Source: CAZUYC01 sp964624475 (GTDB taxonomy: Bacteria; Myxococcota_A; UBA9160; SMWR01). Taken from it: DNA of 64,000 nucleotides. The notes beneath the pieces were generated by a model. It was not told the DNA's origin. It worked only from the letters and a program-made list of their open reading frames with translations, and did not search any database. Below are positions 32,983 through 41,467 of this stretch, in pieces. A program made the translations under genes and the position numbers. The stretch covers positions 1 through 64,000 of the forward strand of contig CAZUYC010000062.1 of the NCBI GenBank assembly GCA_964624475.1, written 5' to 3'. The stretch's first letter is position 1; the number at the start of each line of letters is the position of its first letter.

Positions 32983-34152
32983 TCAGGCGGGCGGGGCGGG
33001 CTCGTAGCGATCGATCGTCGTTCCCGCCGCCAGGATCTCGCCGAGGATCGACTCGATCGGCCGGTGGTCCAGGACCTCGAACTGGCTGGCCTCGACCTCG
33101 AAGCGCGCGCCTCTCTCGGTGTACGGGGCCACACCCGGAGAGCCCGGCGTCAGCACCCCGATCACGGGAAGCAAGCGCCTCTGCATCTCAGGTGATTCTC
33201 GCGTGGAAACGACCACGCTGGCCCCTGGAAGCCCGGCCGCCAGCATGGCCACGAGCCTCACGAACGCGTCATCGGAGGCGCCGGCTGGGTGAGCGGCTCC
33301 GCTCGCGTTGCGGAGGCGCGGAACACTCACGTAGACGGACATTCCGCGGTCCGCCAGATGCCGCGCGTGGTCCAGCAGCGCGAGGAGCTCATAGCCGAGA
33401 TCCCGGTTCAGCCCGACCAGCACGCCCGGGTTCGCGGCCCACATGCCCGCGTCGGCCGCGCGATCGAGGTTGCGCAGGCGCCGGATGAAGTCGCTGCGGG
33501 GGTTGGAGGCGTTGCGTCCCATGAAGCGCGCATATCGCCTAGGGTCGTAGGTCTCCTGGAACGTGCACATGGTGATCTGGGGCCGCACGCGGCCATCGGA
33601 GGCGCGCGGAACCCCGTCGAGCAGCTGTGCATGTTCCTCGGGCTCGAGCGCTCCGACATTGATCAAGACGTGGGTGAAGCCGCGCGTCAGGGCGGAGCGG
33701 AGGGCCGAGGCGGTCCGGGCGAGCATCGCGCGACGACGCGGCCCGTGGTGGTACTCACCCGTGAGCAGCGCCACTCCCCGGAGGCCGCGTCGATGGAGGA
33801 TGTCGAGCTGGTCGTCGACCGTCTTCGAGTCGGCCGTCTCGCGCCGCAGCTCGGCGTTGAAGCGGCGCATTCCGCACATCGCGCATTCGGCGTCGCACTC
33901 GTTGGAGAGGTAGAGAGGGCTGAAGGTCTCGATCCGGTGCGGTCCAGGAGGCCGGAGAGCACGGGCGATTCCCAGCAGAGTGTCGGTCGAGACGCGAGGC
34001 GACAGGAACAGCGCCAGCAGGGCCTCGCGGTCCGGTCGCTCCCCGACACGAAGCCGTGCGACGATGTCCGAAGCCTCCGTGGAGGCGGCCTTGCCCTTCG
34101 CGCGCGCACACGCGGCACGCAAGGCCACGGCATCGATCTCGAACGCCTCCAA
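32983..34152 (-). CDS. ThiH/HydG-like radical SAM protein
   Basis: The 389-residue protein carries the 4Fe-4S motif CDAECAMC (CxxxCxxC) after FSPLYLSNE. It also has the TGEYHHG segment, the FQETYDP motif and the AGMWAANPGVLVGL block, all as in tyrosine-lyase ThiH/HydG. The C-terminus contains the BATS-like region (YVSVPRLRNASG). The start is a TTG at 34152 with GGAGGGCGG just before it; earlier in-frame starts would lie inside the ligase gene. No other thi or hyd genes are near, so a different radical substrate is likely. Confidence 0.82.
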   Translation of the reverse strand: MEAFEIDAVALRAACARAKGKAASTEASDIVARLRVGERPDREALLALFLSPRVSTDTLLGIARALRPPGPHRIETFSPLYLSNECDAECAMCGMRRFNAELRRETADSKTVDDQLDILHRRGLRGVALLTGEYHHGPRRRAMLARTASALRSALTRGFTHVLINVGALEPEEHAQLLDGVPRASDGRVRPQITMCTFQETYDPRRYARFMGRNASNPRSDFIRRLRNLDRAADAGMWAANPGVLVGLNRDLGYELLALLDHARHLADRGMSVYVSVPRLRNASGAAHPAGASDDAFVRLVAMLAAGLPGASVVVSTRESPEMQRRLLPVIGVLTPGSPGVAPYTERGARFEVEASQFEVLDHRPIESILGEILAAGTTIDRYEPAPPA

Positions 34153-34175
34153 ATCCCGCCCTCCACCCCCGCTCC

Positions 34176-35585
34176 CTATAGCAGTGGCGGGGCCCTGGAG
34201 CCAGCAGGAATCCGGCGAACGAGCCGTCGTCGCCGGGCCGAACGCCGGAGGGCACGGAGCAGCCAGCGCCATGCCTCGCCGCGAGTGGGCTTCGGCCACT
34301 CCATCATCCCCTCGCCCAGCGAGAGGATGCGGCGGCCGGGGCGCCTCCAATCGCCGACCACCACCGGCTTGTAGACATGGGGACTCCGGCTCAGGACCTC
34401 CACGTCCAGAAGCTCGCCGTCCGCGACCGTTTCCACCTCGACCCGGAGCCCCAGGAGCCGTTCCGTGAGCCGTTCCGCGGCGACCGCGGCGGGACCGTTG
34501 GATTCGACGCGCACGAGGAGTCGGTCGGGCAGGACGACCACGAAGAATACGGAGCTGTCGATGGCGTCGGCGCCATCGGCGGCGGCGTCGATGAGGTCGT
34601 GGATGTAGAGCCGGTGGCCCTCGAGATCGACGACTTCGTTCTCACGGCCCAGGACGAGGATGGCCGGACGCGGGTCTCCACAGGGGCACGGGGGGAGCAG
34701 GCGGACCAGGTCGCCGGTATCGAAGCGCACGAGTGGGCAGCCCTCGATACCGAGCGTCGTGATGACCAGGCGTCCGGCCTCGCCCGGAGAAACCGGCTCA
34801 TCCGCATCCGGCCGCAGCAGCTCCGCAAAGGCGAGGTCCGTCTCGAGATGGACGCGCGCCTCGCGGCAGCTCGTCCCGAGCAGCATCGTCTCGGTGGACC
34901 CGTACAGCTCGACGACTCGGGCGTTCCAGATCTTCCGGATCCTTCGCTGTAGCGCTGGCGGTAGGGGCGCGCCGCCAAGAAAGAACGTATCGAACGAAGT
35001 AGCCCTGGTCGTGTCGAGACCCTGGCGCCGTGCGATCTGGGCCAGCACGATGGGCTCGAGCGGAAGCCCCGCCAGAACCTGGGCTCCCGTTCTCCGCGCC
35101 AGATCGAGTGCCCGTGGGAAGGGGACGTCCCAGTTGATGTTGCCCGCCGGAATCGCGATCCCCCCTCCGGTCTGTGCGATCCGCTGGATCAGGTGGGCCG
35201 GCGCCGCCATGAAGGGGAAGCGATTCAGCAGCACTCGGCCGGGCGCGAAGACGTCGGGGTGTCGCTCTGCGATGACGCGGGCGTTGCGCGCGAAGTCGGC
35301 GTCCGTGAGCCAGGTCGAGTTGGTGACGCCGCTGGTCCCGGAGGTCTCGCCGTAATGGCAGATCTGCTCCAGCGGAACCGCGCGGGCTCCGTGCGGTCCC
35401 GCTCTCTGAAGGTCTTCGCGCGCCGTGAGGGGTATCCGGCGCAGATCTTCGAGCGCACGGATGCGAGTGCCGCGCAACCTCGCCGCGTAGAGCGTGCTCG
35501 CGGAGGCGCGGGTGACGGTGGCGTCCAACGCGTCGAGGACGCTCGCGTCTGCGATCGGCTGGGCTTCGATGTGGACGGCAGACAT
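34176..35585 (-). CDS. PaaK-like phenylacetate/aryl-CoA ligase family protein
   Basis: A 469-residue adenylate-forming enzyme with the P-loop GETSGTSGVTNST. It also has LYGSTETMLLG and VRFDTGDLVRL, and a CPCG segment as in PaaK. ENEVVDLEGHRLY is the PaaK hinge. The C-terminal domain seems shortened and ends in an Arg-rich tail. It would activate an aromatic or other carboxylate as an acyl-AMP or CoA ester. ATG 35585 is preferred over a TTG ten codons upstream. It heads an operon with the ThiH-like enzyme and the flippase-like protein. Confidence 0.8.
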   Translation of the reverse strand: MSAVHIEAQPIADASVLDALDATVTRASASTLYAARLRGTRIRALEDLRRIPLTAREDLQRAGPHGARAVPLEQICHYGETSGTSGVTNSTWLTDADFARNARVIAERHPDVFAPGRVLLNRFPFMAAPAHLIQRIAQTGGGIAIPAGNINWDVPFPRALDLARRTGAQVLAGLPLEPIVLAQIARRQGLDTTRATSFDTFFLGGAPLPPALQRRIRKIWNARVVELYGSTETMLLGTSCREARVHLETDLAFAELLRPDADEPVSPGEAGRLVITTLGIEGCPLVRFDTGDLVRLLPPCPCGDPRPAILVLGRENEVVDLEGHRLYIHDLIDAAADGADAIDSSVFFVVVLPDRLLVRVESNGPAAVAAERLTERLLGLRVEVETVADGELLDVEVLSRSPHVYKPVVVGDWRRPGRRILSLGEGMMEWPKPTRGEAWRWLLRALRRSARRRRLVRRIPAGSRAPPLL

Positions 35586-35644
35586 CGTCGGGTCAGAGCG
35601 TGCACCGGATGACAACGCCTCGTCAACCGTGGTAAACCCGAGCC

Positions 35645-37333
35645 GTGCGGGTGCTTGCGGCGGCTCTTCTCGCGTTCGCCCTCTCGACGGCGAGCTCCGC
35701 CGACGATTGGGATGAGGCTCGCCGGACGCGCGTGGAGCCGCTCAATGCCCTGCTTCATCGGCATCTGCCATCCCTGCTTCGCCAGCGGAACCTGGACGGC
35801 CTCTTGCGCCTCTACGCCACCGAGACGGGGACGGGTCTGACCTGGGAGGAGGCGCGGTCGGCAGTGCCCTGGGCGAAGGAGCGTACGTCGGTCTGGACCG
35901 GAGCGAGTGGGGAGGAGACGATCCGGGAGCGGTACCGCCGCATCTTCGAGCTCTTCGACAGGATCGAGAGCGCCGAGCTTCGCATCGACCGCGTGGATTG
36001 GACTCCGAGGGCACCCCTTGGGCACCGGGCCGCCGTCCGGCTGATCGTGCGGGGTCTGGGACCCGACGGGGACCTGCGGCAGCTCGAGCAGCATGCCGTG
36101 CTCTGGGTGCGCTTCTATGACCCGTTCTGGGAGATCTCTGGCGAGGAGGTAACCTCTCGCAGGCTGGTCGAGCTCGAGCGTCCTCGCTTCGAGGACGCGA
36201 CCGAAGCTGCGGGGATACGCAGCGTCCACGCCAACCTGGCTTCGCCCCCGTTCCGGCTCTTCGGCAAGCAGCCGGACAATCCCGTGCGACAGGGCTCCGG
36301 GGTCGCGGTTGCGGACGCCGATGGCGACGGCTGCGAAGACCTGCTGCTCGCGGGCAGCCCGCAGCTCGTACTCTACCGGAGCCGTTGCGATGGGACCTTC
36401 GAGGACGCGACGCTCGCCGCCGGGCTGCCGCGTCCCTATCCCGCCGCGGCCAGCGGTGTCGCGTTCTTCGACTACGACAACGACGGCTGGTCCGATCTCT
36501 ACGTGGCTGCGGTGAAGGGGGGCGACAGGCTCTTCCACAACGAGGGTCACGGGCGCTTCATCGACGTGACGATCCGGTCCGGGGTTCCGCCCGGGCGGTG
36601 GGGCAGCATGCCCACGGTTGCGGACTACGACCGCGACGGCTTCCTCGACGTCTACATCGCGCGAATGGGCGACCATGAGCTCACCGCACCGCGGCCGTCC
36701 TACGACGCACGAAACGGGGTGCGCGGAACCCTGCTGCGCAATCGCGGCAACGGGACCTTCAGCGACGTCTCTGCTCAGGCTGGTGTGGACAGCCCCGGCT
36801 GGGACATGGCGGCTGCGTGGGCCGACTACGATGGGGACGGCTGGCCGGATCTGTATGTGGCCAACGAGTTCGGCAGCAATCGTCTGTATCACAACGAGGG
36901 AGATGGCACCTTCAGCGACCGTGCCACGTCGAGCGGAACGGTCGATGGCGGTTCCGCCATGGGCGTGGACTGGGGCGACTTCGACGGGGACGGTGATCTC
37001 GATCTCTTCGTTTCGAACATGCATGCGAACTCGGGATGGATCATGTTCCACCCCGCGTTTCCGCGACCGATCCCCTGGTACTTCCGTCTGCTCGGGCACT
37101 TCACCGACGGGGTTCAACGTCGGAGCGACGAGATCACGCACCGCCTGCTGCGCGGCAGCACCCTCTTCCGCAACGAGGGGGACGGAACCTTTACCGACGT
37201 GAGCGACGACGCCGGGGTTCGCGATGGCCAGTGGGGCTGGGCCGCCCAGTTCCTCGACTACGACAACGACGGTCGGCTCGATCTCTACGCGGTGAACGGC
37301 TTCATCAGTGGCCCGATCCAGGACGACGTCTGA
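35645..37333 (+). CDS. CRTAC1-type FG-GAP/VCBS repeat protein, N-terminal part (ends at in-frame TGA)
   Basis: This secreted protein has a signal peptide (residues 1-18) and an NTF2-like region. Then come about seven calcium-binding FG-GAP blades of the form DADGDGCEDLLLA, FFDYDNDGWSDLYVA, DFDGDGDLDLFVS and FLDYDNDGRLDLYAV. The frame stops at TGA 37331, yet the same frame continues at once into another FG-GAP blade and the ASPIC/UnbV domain. The full protein would be about 743 residues. A TAAACC box lies 6 bases before the GTG at 35645. It is divergent from the ligase operon. Confidence 0.8.
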   Translation: MRVLAAALLAFALSTASSADDWDEARRTRVEPLNALLHRHLPSLLRQRNLDGLLRLYATETGTGLTWEEARSAVPWAKERTSVWTGASGEETIRERYRRIFELFDRIESAELRIDRVDWTPRAPLGHRAAVRLIVRGLGPDGDLRQLEQHAVLWVRFYDPFWEISGEEVTSRRLVELERPRFEDATEAAGIRSVHANLASPPFRLFGKQPDNPVRQGSGVAVADADGDGCEDLLLAGSPQLVLYRSRCDGTFEDATLAAGLPRPYPAAASGVAFFDYDNDGWSDLYVAAVKGGDRLFHNEGHGRFIDVTIRSGVPPGRWGSMPTVADYDRDGFLDVYIARMGDHELTAPRPSYDARNGVRGTLLRNRGNGTFSDVSAQAGVDSPGWDMAAAWADYDGDGWPDLYVANEFGSNRLYHNEGDGTFSDRATSSGTVDGGSAMGVDWGDFDGDGDLDLFVSNMHANSGWIMFHPAFPRPIPWYFRLLGHFTDGVQRRSDEITHRLLRGSTLFRNEGDGTFTDVSDDAGVRDGQWGWAAQFLDYDNDGRLDLYAVNGFISGPIQDDV

Positions 37334-37873
37334 CTGGACATGCTGGAGGGCGTCGGTCGACGCCTGACGGGCGGGGATGGTTTCCTTCTCGACATCGGCG
37401 ATCACAGCCTGAACGGGAGGGAAAGGAACTGCCTGTTCCGGAACGATGGTGACGGCACCTTTACGGAGGTGGGATTCACCAACGGCGCGGATCGCATCGA
37501 GGACGGCAGGGGGCTCGCCGTCTTCGACCACGACCGGGACGGTCGCCTCGACCTGGTGCTCCGAAACCATGCCCAGCCGGCGGTCCTGCTCCACAACCGG
37601 GGAGAGGCTGGACACTGGATCGCGTTCGAGCTGAGTGGGCGACGCTCGAACCGCGATGCAGTGGGCGCGCGGCTGCGCCTACGGGTGGGCGACCGCTGGC
37701 AGACGCGGGTCGTGACCACGGGATCCGGGTACTTGTCGAACAGCAGCCGGCGGCAGCACTTCGGGCTCGGCGATGCGACACGCGTCGACGAGCTGGAGAT
37801 CCAGTGGCCGGCGGGTGTCAAGCAGATGATGCGCGACCTTCGCGCCGACCAGTACTACCCGATCACCGAGTAG
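37334..37873 (+). pseudogene. CRTAC1-type protein, C-terminal part (FG-GAP blade and ASPIC/UnbV domain)
   Basis: Directly after the TGA at 37331-37333 and in the same frame, LDMLEGVGRRLTGG continues the upstream protein. It includes LFRNDGDGTFTEV, one more Asp-rich blade (DHDRDGRLDLVLR) and the ASPIC/UnbV domain (NRDAVGARLRLRVGDRWQ, LSNSSRRQHFGLGD, LEIQWPAG). ATG 37340 could restart translation, but without a good ribosome site or signal peptide. A TGG-to-TGA mutation in one gene is the simplest explanation. Confidence 0.7.
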
Positions 37874-37903
37874 CCGCGCGAAATCGGCTCCGATCCCGCC
37901 GTT

Positions 37904-39247
37904 TCACCCCGCGTCCGGCACCCAGCTCCCGTGGAAGCCGAAGGGCACGCGGGCGGGCAGGTGGAGGGTCGCGAGCGGGCCGCCCGCGAAGTCCTGGGCG
38001 TGCAGGATCGCGACGTCGCTGCGGTCGGTCGAGGCGTCGTGCAAATAGGCCAGGACGAAGCCGTCGTCCTCGGCGGCGTCCGGGGTGCGGGGCACGAAGA
38101 CCGGCTCCAGGAAGCGGCGCGCCGGGCCCTCGTGGTGCAGCTCGCGCTTGCCGTCGCGCAGGTCGTGCTTGAGCAGCCCGCCCATGGCGAGGCCGGCGCC
38201 GAAGGTCGCGGTGTAGGCGAAGCGGTAGGGCCGGCCGATGCGACGCTCGTCCATGCGCGGGAACTCCTGTCCGTCCGGGTCGAGGCGCTCCTCCTTCGCG
38301 CGTCCCCCGCGCGGGTCGAGGGTCCAGCGCTCGAGCGTCGGCGCGCCCTCGTTCGGGCCGCGGAAGTCGCTGGCGAACATCTTCGGATGGCGCACGACGT
38401 CGAGCACGACCCGGCCGTCGGGCGCGTCGTAGGCGTTCAGGAAATGGAAGACGTAGCAGGGCTCGACCTCGCACCACACGACGTCTTCGGCCCGGCCCTC
38501 GCGCGGCAGGAGCCCGACGCGTGCCGGGTAGGCGGGGTTCCAGCGGTAGGGCAACGGGAAGCCGTCCTCGATGGGCTTCGGGTCGAAGGTCACCGGGAGG
38601 TCCGGCACGACGAAGTAGCGGCCCGTGATCGCGCAGTCGTGCACCATGGGCTTGCCGGGGAGCGGGATCTCGACGCTGCGCCGCACCCGCCCGTCGGCGG
38701 CGACGACGACGTGCTGCACCGACTCGGCGAAGGGGGAGTACACCGCGGCGTGGAGCTCGCCGCTCTCGGGGTCGCGCTTCGCGTGGGCAGCGAAGCCGCC
38801 GGAGAGCGTTCCTTCGAAGTCGGAGCGCGCGAGCGTCTCGAGCTCGGCGTCGAGCTCGACGGGGAGGTTGCCCGCTTCGACGAGGGCGAAGATCCGGCCG
38901 GCGTGGGAGATCACGTGGGTGTTCGCGACTCCGCCCCCGAGCTGCCACTCGGGCCGGGGCCCGGGGACCTCGGGCCAGCCCATCGCGCGCACGACGTCGT
39001 CGTCGCGCACGAAGCGGCGCCGGTACCACTCGGCGCGGCCGCCGCGCAGGCGGACGCCGTGCACCATGCCGTTGCCGAGGAACCAGTGGTGCGTGCGCGG
39101 ATCCGGGGCGATCGGGTTCGGGCCGATCCGCAGCAGCCGCCCCTCGAGCTCGCGGGGGATGGCCCCCGAGACCGGGAGGTCGAACGCGGTGAGCTCGCCC
39201 GAGACGGGGGCGAAGTTTCCGGAGAGATAGGGGTTCTCGCTCGTCAT
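37904..39247 (-). CDS. Carotenoid oxygenase (RPE65 family)
   Basis: A 447-residue seven-bladed propeller enzyme. The four iron-binding histidines are recognisable in AAHAKRD, KPMVHDCAI, YVFHFLNAYD and the last segment PFGFHGSW. The family opening FAPVSGEL and LLRIGPNPI is intact. It would cleave a polyene or stilbene-type double bond with oxygen. GAGAAGAGGATGAG precedes the ATG. No carotenoid synthesis genes are in the window; a polyene made by the cluster about 15 kb away is one conceivable, unproven substrate. Confidence 0.88.
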   Translation of the reverse strand: MTSENPYLSGNFAPVSGELTAFDLPVSGAIPRELEGRLLRIGPNPIAPDPRTHHWFLGNGMVHGVRLRGGRAEWYRRRFVRDDDVVRAMGWPEVPGPRPEWQLGGGVANTHVISHAGRIFALVEAGNLPVELDAELETLARSDFEGTLSGGFAAHAKRDPESGELHAAVYSPFAESVQHVVVAADGRVRRSVEIPLPGKPMVHDCAITGRYFVVPDLPVTFDPKPIEDGFPLPYRWNPAYPARVGLLPREGRAEDVVWCEVEPCYVFHFLNAYDAPDGRVVLDVVRHPKMFASDFRGPNEGAPTLERWTLDPRGGRAKEERLDPDGQEFPRMDERRIGRPYRFAYTATFGAGLAMGGLLKHDLRDGKRELHHEGPARRFLEPVFVPRTPDAAEDDGFVLAYLHDASTDRSDVAILHAQDFAGGPLATLHLPARVPFGFHGSWVPDAG

Positions 39248-39331
39248 CTCATCCTCTTCTCGAAGTTTCCCCGGGGCGCGCGCGGGGCCGGCCCAGCCCG
39301 GGGGAGATTGTCTTTGGAACGACGACCGGCG

Positions 39332-40816
39332 TCAACGCCCGCGCGGAGCGGGCCGCGTTGGCCTCGGGGGCCGGGCGCGCGGGTCCCGGACCGGCCTCCA
39401 GAGGATCGCCACGGCCTCGCCGATGCGCGAGCCGGGCAGGGCGTCGCCGATGTGCTGCCAGACCCGGGCCTCGACCCGCGCGCGGCCGAGGTCGGGGGGG
39501 AAGCACGCGCCGCTCGTGAATACCACCGCGGCCACGAGCGCCGCGGCCAGTGACGCGGCGAGCGCGAGGGCTCGCGGCCGGCGCGGCAGCGCCTCGACGG
39601 CGCGCGCGAAGAAGACCGCGGAGGCGCCGGCCAGGGGCATCAGGTAGGAGGCCTTGGCCGCCGCCAGCGACGGGGCCTGCCAGGTGAAGGTCGCGAAGCT
39701 CGCGGTGGCGAGGGCGGCCATCGCCACGAGCGGGGCATCGCGGGAGCGTCCCCGGCTGCGGACGAGGTCCCGCACGGCGAGCGCCAGGCCGGCGAGGACC
39801 AGCGCCGTCGGCGCGAGGCCGAGGCCGACGAGCAGCGGCCCCGGCGATCGCTCGTCGGCGTGGTGTTGGATCGGCACGCGCTGCGCGAAGGGGTCGTACC
39901 AGAGGCCCGCGGCGACGAGGCACGCGACGCTCTGCATGGCCGGGTTGCGGTTGGCGAAGGCTCCGGGCCGGCCCGCCACGTGCTGCACCGAGGGGCGCCG
40001 CAGGCAGTCGACGGGGATCCACAGGTAGTCCGTCGCTCGCCGCGCTCGCACCAGGAGGTTCTCCTCGGCCGTGCGCATGGGCTCCCGGGTGCGGGTCATC
40101 GGGAAGGGCGTCCCGGTGAGCGCGAGGTGGCGCAGGTAGGCCGGCGCGGCGACGGCGGAGCCGACCAGGGCGCAGGCGGCGAGCGCTCGCAGACCGCCGC
40201 GGCCGAGGTCGCGTCGGGCGAAGGGCACCGCGCAGGCGGCCGCGACCCAGGCGCCGCTGTACTTGGTCGCGAGCGCGAGCCCCGCGGCGAGGCCCGCTCC
40301 GGCGGCGGCGCGCAGGTCGTTCGGGGCCGCCTGGAGGCGCAGCAGGAAGGGGACGGCGGCGACGGCGCAGGCCGCGGCGAAGGCCTCGTTGCCGATCATC
40401 GCAACGGCGAGCTGGTTCACGGGAACGAAGAAGAGCAGCGCCGTGGCGACCCACGCCGTGTCCGCCCCCGCTCCGCCGCGGCGCAGCGCGCGATGCAGGG
40501 CGACCCCGGCGGCGAGCCAGGCGAAGGCCCCGGGCGCGCGCAGGGCGATGCGCAGCGCGCCCGACCCGAACGGCTCGGCCGCGCGCCAGAGCGCGGCCGC
40601 CACGAGGTGCCACGCGGGCGGGTGGAAGGTCGACCAGCCGGAGAGCGGGTGCGGGAGCCGACCCTCGCGCACGATCGCGAGCGCGTAGCCCGCGTGCGCC
40701 GCCGCGTCGTAGCCCGCCAGCGCGGGGAGGCTCCAGGCGTTCCACCCGGAGTGCGCGGCCGCGGCGAGCACGAGCAGCGTCAGGGCCAGCCGCTCGCGCG
40801 TGGACATCGCGGGCAT
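39332..40816 (-). CDS. GT-C-like membrane glycosyltransferase family protein
   Basis: Starting at ATG 40816 (ATG 40807 is an alternative), the 494-residue protein has about ten to twelve hydrophobic helices. An early first-loop motif GYDAAAHAGYALAI carries the Asp typical of GT39/GT-C lipid-linked sugar transferases. Other family-like features are the YSGAWVAAACAVPF helix and a soluble C-terminal tail with Pro-Arg runs. The donor and acceptor cannot be deduced. A perfect 21-bp palindrome lies just upstream of the start. Confidence 0.65.
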   Translation of the reverse strand: MPAMSTRERLALTLLVLAAAAHSGWNAWSLPALAGYDAAAHAGYALAIVREGRLPHPLSGWSTFHPPAWHLVAAALWRAAEPFGSGALRIALRAPGAFAWLAAGVALHRALRRGGAGADTAWVATALLFFVPVNQLAVAMIGNEAFAAACAVAAVPFLLRLQAAPNDLRAAAGAGLAAGLALATKYSGAWVAAACAVPFARRDLGRGGLRALAACALVGSAVAAPAYLRHLALTGTPFPMTRTREPMRTAEENLLVRARRATDYLWIPVDCLRRPSVQHVAGRPGAFANRNPAMQSVACLVAAGLWYDPFAQRVPIQHHADERSPGPLLVGLGLAPTALVLAGLALAVRDLVRSRGRSRDAPLVAMAALATASFATFTWQAPSLAAAKASYLMPLAGASAVFFARAVEALPRRPRALALAASLAAALVAAVVFTSGACFPPDLGRARVEARVWQHIGDALPGSRIGEAVAILWRPVRDPRARPPRPTRPAPRGR

Positions 40817-40834
40817 TGCAGTCGTGCCGGCGCC

Positions 40835-40880
40835 AGCCCGCATCTCTCACCAGGGCGGGCCCTGGTGAGAGATGCGGGCT
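40835..40880. repeat. Perfect 21-bp palindrome overlapping a stop codon
   Basis: The arms 40835-40855 and 40860-40880 are perfect reverse complements with a 4-base loop (arm CCCTGGTGAGAGATGCGGGCT). The right end supplies CTAG, whose complement is the TAG stop of the zinc-finger protein gene. The arm is almost identical (one change) to the ends of the element at 43441-43624. It could act as a terminator for the gene upstream on the minus strand. Confidence 0.85.
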
Positions 40881-41409
40881 AGACCTCGGGGACGTCGCGA
40901 TCGAGGACGGTGCGGCGGCCCTCGCGCTCCGCCTTCAGGATCGCCTCGTCGCAGAGGTGGCGGACGGCGTCCGAGAGCGGATCGAGGACGCCGTCCGAGG
41001 CGTGGAAGCCGGAGCGCACGCGGATGTACTCCTTGAGGCGGCTCGCGATGATCAGGACCTCGCGCGGCGCGGCCGGACGCGCCGAGGCCGCCGCCGGCCG
41101 GACGATGTGCCGGTCGCCCCTGCGCTCCGTCGCCGCGGCCGGCCTCGCGGCGGACGCGCCGCTCGCGGCGGGCCTCGGCGGCGAGCCCGTCGCGGTCTCG
41201 GCGGCGGTGCGCGGCGCCGTGCGCTCGAGCGCCCACGCCTCGCGATGGTGCGCCTCCGGCAGGTGCACCTCCCAGCAGGTCAGCGAGCAGAACGCGAGCG
41301 CCGTGCGCGGGCGGTTGCAGGTCGAGACGTTGCAGACCCAGTAGGTGGTGCCGACGCCGATCGGCTGCTTGCAGGCGCTACAGCGCCGCCACGTGCCCGG
41401 CTCCGACAA
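40879..41409 (-). CDS. Zinc-finger protein with histone-fold-like C-terminal domain
   Basis: Residues about 8-50 carry paired cysteines (CSACKQP, WVCNVSTCN, FCSLTCWEVHLPEAHH), a likely treble-clef or ZZ-like zinc site. A Pro/Ala/Arg-rich linker runs to about 113. The last 60 residues (starting PREVLIIASRLKEYIRVR) then pass through FHASDGVLDPLSDAV to a helix ending REGRRTVLDRDVPEV. The closing R-x-T-V-x-x-x-D-V pattern is the signature of archaeal-type histone folds. The start is a TTG at 41409 with GGAGG 8 bases before it. DNA binding is inferred. Confidence 0.7.
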   Translation of the reverse strand: MSEPGTWRRCSACKQPIGVGTTYWVCNVSTCNRPRTALAFCSLTCWEVHLPEAHHREAWALERTAPRTAAETATGSPPRPAASGASAARPAAATERRGDRHIVRPAAASARPAAPREVLIIASRLKEYIRVRSGFHASDGVLDPLSDAVRHLCDEAILKAEREGRRTVLDRDVPEV

Positions 41410-41454
41410 GCGAGAACCTCCTTCGGGACGCCGCCGAGCGGGGACACTAGCCGA

Positions 41455-41460
41455 TACAAT
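41455..41460 (+). promoter_or_regulatory. -10-like box TACAAT immediately before a GTG start
   Basis: TACAAT ends 7 bases before the GTG at 41468, implying a leaderless transcript for the membrane protein gene. A -35 element is not obvious. Confidence 0.4.
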
Positions 41461-41467
41461 CGCGCGC

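Noticed and set aside
37331..37363. Selenocysteine or recoded TGA in the CRTAC1-type gene
   Set aside because: A small perfect 6-bp stem lies 17 bases after the TGA (37350-37363), but the loop is too short for a bacterial SECIS and the family has no redox Cys here. Many other genes in the window end in TGA, so the codon is not reassigned.
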